A stretch of DNA of 64,000 nt, from assembly GCF_023898315.1 (NCBI RefSeq), contig NC_064619.1, positions 303,094,150 through 303,158,149 on the forward strand, in the 5' to 3' direction. The stretch is from Schistocerca nitens (lineage: Eukaryota > Arthropoda > Insecta > Orthoptera > Acrididae). Position numbers and translations under genes: made by a program. Below the pieces are notes generated by a model, which was not told the DNA's origin, did no database searches, and saw only the letters and a list, made by a program, of their open reading frames with translations. Of the stretch, positions 44,725-56,034 are shown piece by piece. The stretch's first letter is position 1. Each line of letters opens with the position of its first letter.

Positions 44725-44728
<4 letters not shown>
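44569..44728. repeat. Patchwork segment copied from two downstream sites
   Basis: 44569-44612 matches 45080-45124 (CTGCCCTATTCCCTACATGT and on) with one difference. It joins directly to 44613-44728, which matches 45705-45823: the 3' part of a family A SINE plus about 40 bp of that SINE's unique right flank (TGGCAGAGTAAAA). It sits between two (TA)n runs. Confidence 0.85.

Positions 44729-44783
<55 letters not shown>
44729..44783. repeat. (TA)n microsatellite
   Basis: Second TA run, 160 bp from the first, followed by TGCATGGATACTG. Confidence 0.95.
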
Positions 44784-44786
<3 letters not shown>

Positions 44787-45627
44787 TGGATACTGATGGA
44801 TGTGGGGTGTATTGCTATGTAGTCGGTGCATCATAGCAGATGTGTTGATCTTAGCTGCATAAAACACAGTTTTATGCTCACAAATATCCAAGAATGATGA
44901 CATTTATACTTGTCAGCCCTGTTGATAAGACAGAAACTGATCAATTGCAAGTATAATAGTTTTGATGCAGGATGTATATAACACATGGATGTAATAATAA
45001 TGTTCAAGAAACTGGCTTTATCCTGTTGTAAACACACATAGCTCAATTACACTACTTTATGTTGGTTTCAGAGACAAAACTGCCCTATTCCCTACATGTG
45101 AAACATGCTGTGTCAGCAGGGAAGTGCTAGATATCATTTAGCGGAAATATACAGAACCTATAGTTATGCCATAAGTCAATGTTACATGCATCTTCTAATG
45201 GATCAAGTCCTTTGGAATCGATTATCATCTTATGGGTGTGTTTTGCAAGACTTTGACAGAATTATTTTAAAAAAATCTGGTTGAATGGAAATACCAGATA
45301 TACTGCATGGTTTACATTGCACTAGGGATCTCATTGTTAACAACTAATATGGTACAACTGCAGACATCACTCATATCGACATTCTATTAAGAGAGAGAGA
45401 CAATATTTTGATGCATCAGTTCTTAATATGAATAGACAGTGACCTTACCACTTCCTTGGAAACAAACTGGTCATGAGAGAGTCATGATTTTCAACACTTT
45501 AACACATGTCTGAAGTTATTAGCGCCTTGTGCTTCTACCTCCAGTTACTAAACAACGCTGTCAAGGTTGCAGGCATGCCGGGTGCAATAGCGGCTGTCCA
45601 CTACCAGATGCTGTGTGGCTCAAAGGT

Positions 45628-45779
45628 GTCGAGCTGCTGCTATGGTCGCAGGCTCTAATCCTGCCTCGGGCATGGTTGTGTGTGATGTCCTTAGGTTAGT
45701 TAGGTTCAAGTAATTCTAAGGGCCTGATGACCTCAGATGTTAAGTCCTATAGTGCTTAGAGCCATTTGAACCATTTGAA
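45628..45779 (+). mobile_element. tRNA-derived SINE, family A, copy 3, 5'-truncated
   Basis: Starts within the tRNA-like head (CTGCTGCTATGGTCGCAGG), so box A is missing. The body and an ATTTGAACC repeat end are present. The 9-bp duplication CTCAAAGGT lies at 45619-45627 and 45780-45788. It served as a source for the patchwork at 44569-44728. Confidence 0.85.
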
Positions 45780-45788
45780 CTCAAAGGT

Positions 45789-47378
45789 ATCATGTTGTTG
45801 GCAGAGTAAAACGTTGTTCTTACTGTCTGGCTTCTATTACGTTTATTGTGAAAATAATGCATACCATGATAGTTACCGGACTCTGAGTGACACCTATTAC
45901 TTAAATGAGGCCTAGCTGGAGTTTCACCTGTATACCACTATCTTTTTATAGACCATGGTGCGTGGTTTCCGGTACACATGGGTCGACGAAGTTGGAGTCT
46001 TGGGCAATACTCCACAGACAACGACCGTAACCTGTTGGCCGGTGGAAGCTGAAACCTAGCTGAGTACGTGCGTCTTCGATCATATCTCTCGAAAGAAATA
46101 TTACATCACTTTTTTGAGATGATAAACTTTACCCACTCTGCGGAACTGTGATGCAATAGCTACAACTTGCATAAAAATGCTCTGAGTCAAAGCGACCATC
46201 GGATGCAATTTAATAATTTTCACATGTCTTGAAAACAACTGATGACACTTTGCCAATAATAAAAAATGTGGTCAAGACATTTGAAGATGTCGCAATTGCG
46301 ACTTGAAGTCGCGTATGAGGTATGCGACCGTTATGACTAAGCCAATGAACATATACAATGCTGACTGATAACAAATAATATATCTTGTGTGTCCCATAGA
46401 AATGGTGTAGTGAGTAATAAAGAGTTAGGATTCAATGTAACGTTTCTATGGAACCCGTAAGATCTATTACTAACGACCAATCAGTATTGTACATGTTTAT
46501 TGGCACTGAAGGTTATTAAAATGTGGTGCAATAATTCCTTCGAAGAATGCTTCAAACATGCCTAGCGACTGTAATTCTATGTCTTTTGGGGACACCGACG
46601 CTTTCAGTTTCGTTGCCATTGCAGATGTATGAAATCCTGGCTTTGCTTGTTACTGTAACTTTGGGACATTAACCATTCCTATTTTATTCATGCTGTATGC
46701 TTAATGTTTTTCAGGGCGTTTGTGTGTTCGCGCAACAAATGTGATGTTATGACTGGCTGACTAGATCACACGCGATGTGTTCTGATAATGACTGACTAGA
46801 TCATGTGTCACGTGATCTGATTTGTTGACAAAATCAAGTCTCTCAGTACAATCTTGATTTCAGTGTTTCCGGATTTACTTGGCCGTATTTGGTGGATTTC
46901 ATATTTGTACTTGAGTATTACTAAAATCTGCATTTTAAATGAGATACCGTATTAAGGATCTCTACAAAACGCATCGTTTTTGGTACGTTTTCTTTTTCTG
47001 AAATAGAGGAATTACTACGACACATAATAAAGTTGACTAAAATTAATCGTAAACTGCTGATGTGGAGCTCTTCAGTAAATGAAGGAAAATTCCAAAGGTG
47101 AGTGTAAACAAACATAAGTAGAACAGGAGCAGTGTAATTACAAAGTAATTAAACTGAGCGATATATAGGGATTCTAAGCAATAACAATACACGTGAGCCC
47201 ACAGAACACCACGCAATGAAACCAACTTATGGTTTATAAGTAAAAACACAAATGTAGGAATTACTTACATCTCTCGGTATTATGGCTTCGACAAAATCTA
47301 GCGGAATACGAACAACGCATGAGAGTTAGAAAACAATTCAAATAGTGCAATATTCACACAGAGCAGTAATCAGGAACA
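45789..47378. other. No identifiable gene
   Basis: AT-rich sequence with short ORFs only. The minus ORFs at 46921-47249 are Leu/Phe-rich and not recognised. Confidence 0.45.
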
Positions 47379-47390
47379 TATTTGCGTAAG

Positions 47391-47591
47391 TTCAAATGGT
47401 TCAAATGGCTCTGAGCACTATGGGACTTAACTGCTATGGTCATCAGTCCCCTAGAACTTCGAACTAATTAAACCTAACTAACCTAAGGACATCACACACA
47501 CCCATGGCCGAGGCAGGATTCGAAACTGCGACCTCAGCTGTCGCGAGGTTCCAGACTGTAGCGCCTAGAACCGCTCGGCCACCCGGCCGGC
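47391..47591 (-). mobile_element. tRNA-derived SINE, family A, copy 4
   Basis: Full-length reverse-strand copy with a perfect 12-bp duplication TATTTGCGTAAG at 47379-47390 and 47592-47603. GGCTCTGAGCACTATGGGAC is at the left; the tRNA-like head ending CACCCGGCCGGC is at the right. Confidence 0.92.
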
Positions 47592-47677
47592 TATTTGCGT
47601 AAGTCTGTAGAAAATCAGCTGCTGTTTTAAACGAAATTAAAACAAATATGCAAGAATGTACATCAGCCAATGATAAA

Positions 47678-47911
47678 GTCCGCCACCGTAGCTGAGTGGA
47701 CAGCACGCCGTGTTGTCACGCCGCGGGGCCCGAGTTCGATTCCCGGCTGGGTTGGAGATTTTTCTCCGCTCAGGGACTGGGTGTTTGTGTCATCTGCATC
47801 ATCATCATTTCATCCTCATCACCGCGCAAATAGCCTAAGTGGCGTCACCTCAAAAGACTTGCACCAGGCGATCGGGTCTACCCGCCGAAGAGGCCCTCGC
47901 CACCCGACATT
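47678..47911 (+). mobile_element. tRNA-derived SINE, family C
   Basis: A tRNA-like head (CACCGTAGCTGAGTGGACAG box A, CGAGTTCGATTCCCGGC box B) is followed by GGAGATTTTTCTCCGCTCAG, a CATCATCATC run and AAAGACTTGCACC. Perfect 15-bp duplication TCAGCCAATGATAAA at 47663-47677 and 47912-47926. A body type common in arthropods, distinct from family A. Not a functional tRNA gene: only the boxes survive. Confidence 0.92.
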
Positions 47912-48079
47912 TCAGCCAATGATAAAACGCTGTGACAAAACTTCCATAGCTCTCAGTAGCTTGCTAGTGAACCAGGGTCGTGTTAGCCTATGTCCCTAAA
48001 TAATTTTCATCCTCGTGTTCTACAATGACCGACTCAATTGCCAGTTTCACCCATCAATAATGCAAAATTTCTAATCAAA

Positions 48080-49560
48080 CCTTTTCAGGAGAAAATGCTT
48101 ATTAACATGAACCCTCAGCCCCCAAAACTTCGGTCTCAATTTAAATCCGATAAGGAAGATATGTAATAGTATGAATAGCGCGTTCCATGATTTGGCCAAA
48201 TTTCTACACGAAACTCTGAAAAAAATCATTTGTTTTAGAGAACAATTATTCCATCCCCAATAGTCACGCCTTAGTCCATAAAATAAAAGATTTATAATGC
48301 ACTTTAGACAGCAAGTTGTTTTCATTAGCCACCAAAAATCTTTATACTAATGTCCCTGTACAGGAAACGCTTACAATGGTAGAAACAAATTTACGACACT
48401 TCAAAAACGATTTTTCATTAATCTCATCACAGTCGTAGTCAAGTACATCTATTTTGAATTTAATGCACTATTGTACCAGCAATCCGACGGTCTCGCTATG
48501 AGAATTCCCTTAGCTGGTATTCTTGCCGATATCTTCCTCAACTCTCTAGAAGAAAAGTTTTTAACTGTTTTTCAGCTACATCACTAGGCATTCTCTCCTA
48601 TTTCAGATACGTTGATGATATTTTATTCATCTACAAGGGACCCTTCTGATGGCATTGACAGTATTTTTAATCTCTTCAATCAACTTTATAAGAAAATATC
48701 TTTCACCATCGAACCTGAAAACGAGGCCCGCCAATTACACTTTCTTGACTAGACGTTTACAATACAAGAAAATAAAGTCTCATTCATTATTTTTCATAAA
48801 TAAACATATACTGCTCAGATCCTACCTACGTCTTTATGCATCCACAGTCTCATAAAAACGCTTTCTTTCACTCTGCTATTCACCGAGCTACTTCCATTCC
48901 TCTTTCGAAGGAAACGTTCAACGACGAAATCATTTTACTCTAAACGATAGCAGTTAATAACGATTATAAACCTGGCGTATTAGATAAGATCCTTAAAAAG
49001 AAAACTGTTAAAAGAGTTACTACGCTCGGCACCTCTATCGTCCAATCTAACCCCAAAAAACATGTTTCTATTCCTTTCTTGGGGGCCACCTCCTATCAGA
49101 TCCAACGCCTTCTTCGTAATAAATACAAGTGCAACGTTGCCTTTTCTACCAATAACAATTTAAAAAGAAATTCATTTGTTATTTAAAATCGATTAGTTTC
49201 CCTTTATAAAGTTCTGCCGTCTATAAGATTTTCTGCGACAGCTGCTATTCTTACTACATAGGACAAACAGGACGTACCTTTACAATCAGATATAAAGAAC
49301 ACCTTTTAAGGAAAAATGGCACTAGCCCCAAAAATTCGTCTTTTGACGACCATCTTCTGATTGCAGGTCGCGCTTCAAAAGCTATTTACGATATCAACAT
49401 TCTGCACACCGAGGAGAAAGGGCGTAGATTAGATATTCTTGAAGAATTAGACATTTTTAAACATCTTTCTCGAAATGATAGCCTCATTCTCAATGAGTAG
49501 CGGCAGTTGAGTAATAAAAATTTCTTCAGCGGTGTAAAGCCTTTACTTGACATTTAATTT
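48080..49560 (+). pseudogene. Penelope-like element 2: RT and GIY-YIG endonuclease, degenerate
   Basis: On + across several frames: NPQPPKLRSQFK (PLE N-terminal block), ATKNLYTNVPVQETL (motif A, Asp replaced by Ala), RYVDDILFIYKG (motif C YVDD at about 48608-48619), FTIEPENEARQLHFL, then CDSCYSYYIGQTGRTFTIRY (GIY-YIG core). It ends near the stop at 49555 (FFSGVKPLLDI). RT plus C-terminal GIY-YIG identifies a Penelope-like element, diverged from the one at 9774-16515. Stops and frameshifts are many. A hammerhead-like motif follows at 50122-50170. Confidence 0.85.
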
Positions 49561-50121
49561 CGGAGCTCCTCCTGCAGTTCACAGAAATTTTTTCCCATCT
49601 TAGTCAACTCATAATTTTTCATTTATTAAGTGGTTTATTGGCTGTATTTCATGTTATATCGTTTTCTACAGGCTGTGTCATTCAGCCCTTTTTGTATTTT
49701 CTATAATGACGTATCTATGCTTCAAACTGTACTTTTAAGTTCTGATATATACAAAATGTTACTTTATCTGTAGCTGTTAAACAAAATATTGCCTTTTACA
49801 GTATGTACCCTTATAATTTTCGTCTGTCTACACATGAAGGCACTCTCGATGCAATGCCATGTTCACCTGCCCACACTTGTTAACCCAGGCGCCTCAGTCC
49901 GTTGCAACCTGTGGCTGTACAAATATGAGCAGCCCATAGTGGCTCGCCTTGATGCATTTTTTTTTTAATTTTGTGACTAAAGCCCTTTTGGCCTGCTATT
50001 TATTTTATGTGTGACATGTAAGTACTGTCTCTGTCTTGAATTGTTAGTCAGTACTTACACTTTTATATGCAAAATTTCTTTTCCGATAAATTTGTAATTA
50101 CGTTGTGGGCCACTGTAAACA

Positions 50122-50170
50122 TTTAAATTCTGATGAAGGCACTGTTATAAGTGTTGAAACATGGTTAATA
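50122..50170 (+). other. Hammerhead-ribozyme-like motif downstream of the Penelope-like element
   Basis: Core CTGATGA (50130-50136) matches the consensus exactly. A stem II with one bulged G (GGCACT/AGTGTT) follows, closed by GAAA at 50156-50159, then CATG and a short AT-rich stem I (AAATT/AATAA). Same strand as and about 570 bp after the Penelope ORF, where such elements carry terminal hammerheads. Confidence 0.5.
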
Positions 50171-50229
50171 AGACTAACATTGGTGACCGAGGTCTTATTT
50201 GTTTCAATTTTAAATACCTTGTTTCTGTT

Positions 50230-51545
50230 ACTGACAGCTAGGGGTTATCAGGTTCAGTAAAAAGTGCAATGGAGTATCTGAGATCAGTCTTTACAAATAA
50301 TGTCAGTTAAACGGAAATGACACGTCTCCCAGAGAACTAGCATCAATCATAAAACCCTTAAAATCTAAGTATTCTAGTGGTTACGATAACTTATCAATGT
50401 AGTTAATCAAAGAATGTTCATGTGAGTTGATTTCTATCTTAAGTTGTTTGTGTTATCAATGTCTTATCAGCAGAATCCATACTGGCTAAAACTTGCTGAA
50501 TTTAAGCCTCTTTACATCAACGTGGATAAAGAGATACAGTCAAACTATCGATCAATTAACTCTTTCCGCCTTTTTAAAAAATATTTGAAAAGGTTCGTTC
50601 AATTATTCCCTCAAGCATCTGACTACAGATAATATAGTGTCCAAGTCACAGTTTGGGTTCTTACAGTGTTCCAGTATACAGAAACCAATTTACACGTACA
50701 GTAAGAATGTACTTAATTCAGCAGATAACAGATTAAAGGCTACTCTTAAACGAATACGTTGCTTACTTTCATTGTATAATGACATATGGGACCATGTTCT
50801 GGGATAACTTATCAAATGGAGCAGAAGTTGTTAATGTACATAAACGTGTAATAAGACTCATTTGTGGTGTAAATTCGAGAACACCATGTAGAAACCTCTC
50901 AAGGTACATTGTATTCTAGCCACTGCTTCTCAGTATATTTATTTCTTATTGAAATTGGTTGCAAGTAATGTTTCTCTATTTCCAACCAATAGCTCAGTAC
51001 ATAATATCAATATCAGGAACAAAACGAATATAGATGAAGACCTAAAATGACCTACCCTGGTCCAAAAAGGGGTCCAGTATTCACGAACATACATTATAAA
51101 TAAGTTGCCAACAACGATAAAATGTTTGTTTCAGATAAAGGACAGTTTAAACAGAGTTTGAAAGACTTTTTGATAGGCTACTCCGTGTACTCTTTAGATG
51201 AATATCTTAACAGGGACTGTTAGACCACCTTAAGTAAAAATGTCTGTTAGATTTCAGTTTTAATAGCAGTTGGCCATAACATTCAAGATCAGGTATTTTG
51301 CGTATGAAAAATTTATTAAAAGTGTACAACTATGTTTCATTATTACAATGCATTAGTTCTGTAAAAATTAGCAGTTCCAGTTTACTGTAATGTATTCAAC
51401 TATTCTGACAGTCCCCTGACAAAAGATCAGGATAGTGAGTATTATATTCAATTGTTTCATGTTTTTTGTGTTACACTTTCTGAGTTTTTCCACACCCACG
51501 AGAATTGTCTAATTTTTGGGTCCATGGAACAGAAACTGAATCTAA
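50230..51545 (+). pseudogene. LINE 3' fragment related to the nested LINE
   Basis: Degenerate + strand sequence. 50444-50632 is a short open piece. 50640-50900 carries SKSQFGFLQCSS-like RT sequence. Around 51100-51210 KGQFKQSLKDFLIGYSVYSL matches the C-terminal FKSKLKSFLMAHSFYSVEEL of the LINE at 25484. The 3' end has a TCCATGGAACAGAAAC block resembling that LINE's CCCACGGAACAATAAA end. Many stops. Confidence 0.6.
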
Positions 51546-51787
51546 TCGAATCTGATCGAGAAGAGAAGTATGTAATGTGTGACAAGGTTGTTTTCATAAT
51601 CCAGCATTTTCCGTAATATGGACTGATGATACTTCGTTCTATCTTATCTCCATTCCCAAAAATACTGAGAACATATTTTGCTATATGTGATCAGTTGCTA
51701 AACTTTCTTTCTCATAGTATTCGACCTAAGAGATTTTAGAGCTGGACTGATAGGAAATCTAAAGTCGAATGACAGCCAAAATTCATA

Positions 51788-53859
51788 CAAAGGGTGTCCC
51801 ACTTATCTTGACCACCCTAAATAAATGTTTGTCCAGATGCAAATTACAAAATGTTTGAAGCAAATGTTCTTTAGCCATCTGAGGGACATCAATCAGCCTG
51901 ATTGCCTTCGTTGTAGCTTTGTTTGTTACGAAGATATGAACAGCAGTATGACTTTTTTAATTGCCACACTGTATTTTTTATTCGATAATTCATCTCCTCT
52001 CCTGAAGATCTATTCAAAAATGTATCACAGTGTACCAGTCACTGAAACACAACATTATTAATTAAATAACACAACATTGACGTTGACGCTCCCAACGCTT
52101 AGTTCAGATACTCGGGCTAATGGAACATGTCCACGTGCTGACGTTGACAGATGACAAATGTAAACATAAGCAGAATGCACACTCTTCATTCCGTCAACCA
52201 TCGTCAGTTGAAGAGTTGTTTGAGTAGAATGTACACTAATGAAGAGAAGGCAGAAATGCCACTCATCTATGAGGAATGTAAGTTAGCAGAACAGTAATTG
52301 CAATAATGTTTTCTTATGTACAGGTACATTTAGTATAGTTGTTTAGTCCTTTTAAATACTGTTGTGTAGATTAGGCATACAGTAAAAGCTGTCCTTCCTA
52401 CAAACTGCATCGACATAACGTTTCTTTTATTGTTGTTGTTGTTGTTGTTGTTGTTGAAGGTAGACGAAATGCTACGCAGGCGGAGGAACTGTACAGAGTG
52501 CGATATCGTGACAAGAACCCACCTTTCCGACGGATGTTTTCTCGTCTTGTTGCGACGCTTCAGGAAACGGGAAGTTTCATCCCACGACAACGCAATCGTC
52601 GTAGCACTCGCACAGACGAAGCTGTCGAAGTTACATTTCTCACTTCCGTTGCTATAAATCCACAAGTGAGCACACGACAGCTTGAACACGAGCCTGGCAT
52701 TCCTAAAACCAGTGTACATCGTATTCGTACACGTCACCGGTTCCATCCTTACCATGTACTCCTACATCAAGAATTGCATGGGAATGATTTCCAGAATAGT
52801 GTACATTTCTGTCAGTGGGCACAGCAGCAAATCCTCGCCAACCCGAACTTCTTCTCCAATGTTCTATTTACCAATGAATGTTCCTCCTCAAACTGAGGAC
52901 AGGTAAATTCAATGAAAATGCATTATTGGTCCAGCGACAACCCACGATGGCTTAGACAAGTGGAACATCAACATCAATGGAGAGTTAACGTCTGGTGTGG
53001 GATGCTTGTTACTACAATTACTGGCCCTTATTTCATCATTGGTAGTCTAAACGGCTCAGTGTATTCCAACTTCCTCAGACGAATTCTTACACCTCTTCTG
53101 GATGAAGTGCAGCTAAGAAACAGAATGCTTATGTGGTATCAATACGACAGACGTCCAGCACATAATACCTCGCGCGCACGTCGTGTTCTGAACCGAAGGT
53201 ATCCTGCCAGGTGGATTGGTCGTGAGTTACTTGGCCTGTTAGGTCTCCTGATTTAAATCCTCTGGACTATTTTCTTTGGGGATGTATCGCGATATTCCAA
53301 CAACTCCAGAGGACATGCAGGAACGTATCGGGCTTGCTTGTAATTCTCTTCCAGTAGGCGACACTGGAAGGAGTAAATAATTCTTTCATTGAACGAGTGC
53401 ACCAGTGTATCGGAGCCCAGTGTCACCACTTTGAGCACCTTTGAATGTTCTACTCCTGGGCAATGGTACAGGAGAGTCAAAGTCAGTTTTGTGTTATGTT
53501 TTTATTTGGTTTTCATTTGTTTTCTGACAACTCCAGCAAGTAGATGAGTTTGTGAACCCGGGTTCAAAGTCAGTGTTGTGTTACGTAATTAATAACGTTG
53601 TGTATCAGTGATTAGTACACTGTGATACATTTTTGAATAGGTCTTTATGAGAGGAAATGAATTACAGAATAAAAAATACAGGATGGCATTTAAAAAAGTC
53701 ATACCGCTGTTCATATCTTTGTAAAAAGCAAAGCTACAGCGAAGCAAAGATACCGACTGGCGTCCCCCTGACGGCTAAAGAACATTTACTTGAAATATTC
53801 TGTAATTTGCATCTGGACAAAAAGTTATTTAGGGTGGTCAAGATAAATGGGACACACTG
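51788..53859 (+). mobile_element. DNA transposon with about 310-bp TIRs, relative of 37083-39056
   Basis: TA dinucleotides flank it (51786-51787 and 53860-53861). The ends are CAAAGGGTGTCCC and GGGACACACTG. The TIRs pair over about 310 bp (for example TTATCTTGACCACCCTAAATA), reaching about 52100 on the left and 53545 on the right. The transposase lies between them. Same superfamily as the long-TIR element at 37083. Confidence 0.85.
52229..53440 (+). pseudogene. Transposase with an apparent intron, broken
   Basis: The start MYTNEEKAEMPLIYEEC matches the DUF4817-type N-terminus of the transposase at 37643. After GAA T at 52277 a 182-bp stretch (52278-52459) begins GTAAGT and ends (TTG)n-GAAG. 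Removing it gives EECRRNATQAEELYRVRY, matching GECQRNSVRARELYAQRY. Next come VSTRQLEHEPGIPKTSVHRI and HFCQWAQQQI. LFTNECSS stands in place of the catalytic DE, and a stop follows at 52894. Then VNVWCGMLVTTITGPYFIIG, YQYDRRPAHN (second Asp kept), a frameshift near 53230 and SPDLNPLDYFLWG. Not functional. Confidence 0.8.
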
Positions 53860-54117
53860 TATATGTATATATTGGTTGCGCTAATTACTTTTACTGTAGT
53901 GGTTTTATTTCTGTCATTCGACTTTAGGTTTCCTATCAGTCGAACTCTAAAATCTCTTGGGATGAATACTATGAGAAGGAAAGATTAAGAACTGATCATT
54001 TATAGCAAAAATGTCTTCAATATTTTCGGGAAGGAGAGATACTCCTAAAAATATTTATTTTTCTCAACGGCTTTTTAACATTAACAAAATAAGCCTTAAA
54101 ATTCATCATGAAACATT

Positions 54118-54940
54118 TAATATCTACATCTACATTATTACTCTGCAATTTTCAGTTAAGTGCCTAGCAGAAGGTTCATCGAACTATCTTCAAGCTATTT
54201 CTCTATCGTTTTACTCGGCTAACGGTAAGCGGGAAGAATGAGTTCTTAAATCATTTCGTAGGAGCTCTGATTTCTCTTATTTTATTATGCCAACCATTTC
54301 TCCTTATGTAGGTCAGTGTCAGCAAAATATTTTCGCGGTCAGCGGACAAAGTTGGTGAATGAAAGAGAATATCCTGCCGCAAAGAAAAACGGCTTTGTTT
54401 TAACGATTGCCACCCCAGGATGCGTATTATATCAGTGGAAATCTCTTACCTACTTTACGATAATACAAAACGTGCTGCCCCCGTTTGATCTTTCTCGATG
54501 TCCTTAATCAGTAACATCTGCTGCGGATCCCTCAGCGCACAGCAACGACCCAGAAAAGGGCGGACAAGCGTGACGGAAGCATTGTGTTTTTTCTTAGAGT
54601 TCAGCAAACAGTTTGCAGTCTTTGGTTTCAAAAAATGGTTCAAATGGCTCTGAGCACTATGGGACGCAACTGCTGTGGTCATAAGTCCCCTAGAACTTAG
54701 AACTACTTAAACCTAACTAACCTAAGGACATCACTCACATCCATGCCCGAGGCAGGATTCGAACCTGCGACCGTAGCGGTCGTGCGGTTCCAGACTGTAG
54801 CGCCTTTAACCGCTCGGCCACTCCGGCCGGCCTCTTTGGTTTCCTTTCCCCACAATATTATCTATGTGATCGTTCTAGTTTAAGACGCTACAATGAACCT
54901 AAGAATTCAAGTTCTTAAACACTTACAGAAACTTCTAAAG
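54118..54940 (-). pseudogene. LINE 3' fragment, interrupted by a SINE
   Basis: On the minus strand VRPFLGRCCALRDPQQ and DIEKDQTGAARFVLS match the post-RT region of insect LINEs (usual AVWDP and DIEK-QRRAARFV). The sequence runs left to a CTACATCTACATTATTACTC end, which is the tandem tail in reverse. Same or close family as 36730-37040. A family A SINE is inserted at 54630. Confidence 0.65.
54630..54832 (-). mobile_element. tRNA-derived SINE, family A, copy 5
   Basis: Full-length reverse-strand copy. 11-bp duplication TCTTTGGTTTC at 54619-54629 and 54833-54843. The head has GGATTCGAACCTGCGACCG and ends CTCCGGCCGGCC. It landed in an older LINE fragment. Confidence 0.92.
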
Positions 54941-56024
54941 TGTACAAGGATTTTTTAAAATAAGAGGACCACTTTCAACAAAAACTTTCAACAAAATCTG
55001 GAACAGTCACAGCTGAAAAACATGGAAAATATACATCTTGTTATTAAACAGACAAACTCAAGATGACTCGCTTGGGTTTATCACAGGCATCATTCAGTCG
55101 CTTCATTCAGCTTGGATGAGGAATTCTAGAACCGACACACCGAGCTAGACTTAAAACGACATGTACAACGATAAAAACAACAGATATAAGTATCATGCCC
55201 CTTCAGGTTTTAGCTGTGAGTCAATAATCTTTTAAAAAAAGTGCCAAATTTACATACGAATATTAAAAAAAATATTAAACAACTAACCTCTCATAATTGT
55301 GCACGTACCTTAATAAAGGAGCACGCAATATAAAAGATCAATTCTTCTCAGTAAATGAATGAAAAATGAGGCTTACCTAATAACAGTTAGCCTTTAATTC
55401 TAAATTCTGTTTGCCTTTTACAAGTAGGCAATTGAGCTCTGGAAGCTACTGGTAACTCGGAATGCAGATCCTCAATGTGGACTAAGACCAAATTAACAGT
55501 CCCTATCCTGCATGCCAAAGTCAGCATGTGTAGGGAAGCCTCGCAAAGCAGAATACCGTGGCTGGCATATACGCAGTAAGCAGGGAATGTGTGAGGAGGC
55601 AGTGGTGGCGGTTGCGAGTAGGCACTGTAGAGGACATGCCGAGCGCCGGAGGGGAAGTGCCGTTCTAAACTGATGTCTATGCTCAAGTTTTTGTAAATAT
55701 TAAGTCGAGCGCCTCCATGCTCACACTTGTATGCTGACTATTGAAAAAGATCTGTCATTCTGCTTTGGTTAGGATCTAAAATGCATTCCGCTGAAATCAT
55801 AGCGATTTTTTTTTTCGCTTGGCTTGTTAACCAGTTATAATTTTCAGAGAAGTGTCATGAGCTTTGAATTTTGAGGAAAACCTACACGTTTCTCGTTTTG
55901 CCATATTAAATATTGCTAGTTTTGTTAAAACACAGCCGAGTTTACACAATGGCATCTGACTAACAAGTTATGCAGATACAATTGCGAGAGAATTCTGAAA
56001 CAGAGGTTTGTCACATTTAGTAAG
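54941..56024. other. No identifiable gene
   Basis: Contains a 99-residue minus ORF (55387-55686, Pro/His-rich) with no recognised domain, and AT-rich sequence. Confidence 0.4.
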
Positions 56025-56034
56025 TGAAGAACTG

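Larger units (their letters stand above)
51622..54058. repeat. Outer inverted repeat surrounding a DNA transposon
   Basis: Arms at about 51622-51775 and 53905-54058 are reverse complements (for example TCAGTTGCTAAACTTTCTTT against its worn inverse, and CTAAAGTCGAATGACAG). Without the transposon at 51788-53859 they form a palindrome with a loop of under 100 bp, like a foldback or MITE element used as a landing site. Confidence 0.7.

Noticed and set aside
47690-47760. A tRNA gene with good A and B boxes
   Set aside because: It is the head of a SINE with a 15-bp target duplication and no cloverleaf.
55387-55686. 99-residue minus ORF as a gene
   Set aside because: Open by chance length, with no domain, promoter or splice context that I can see.
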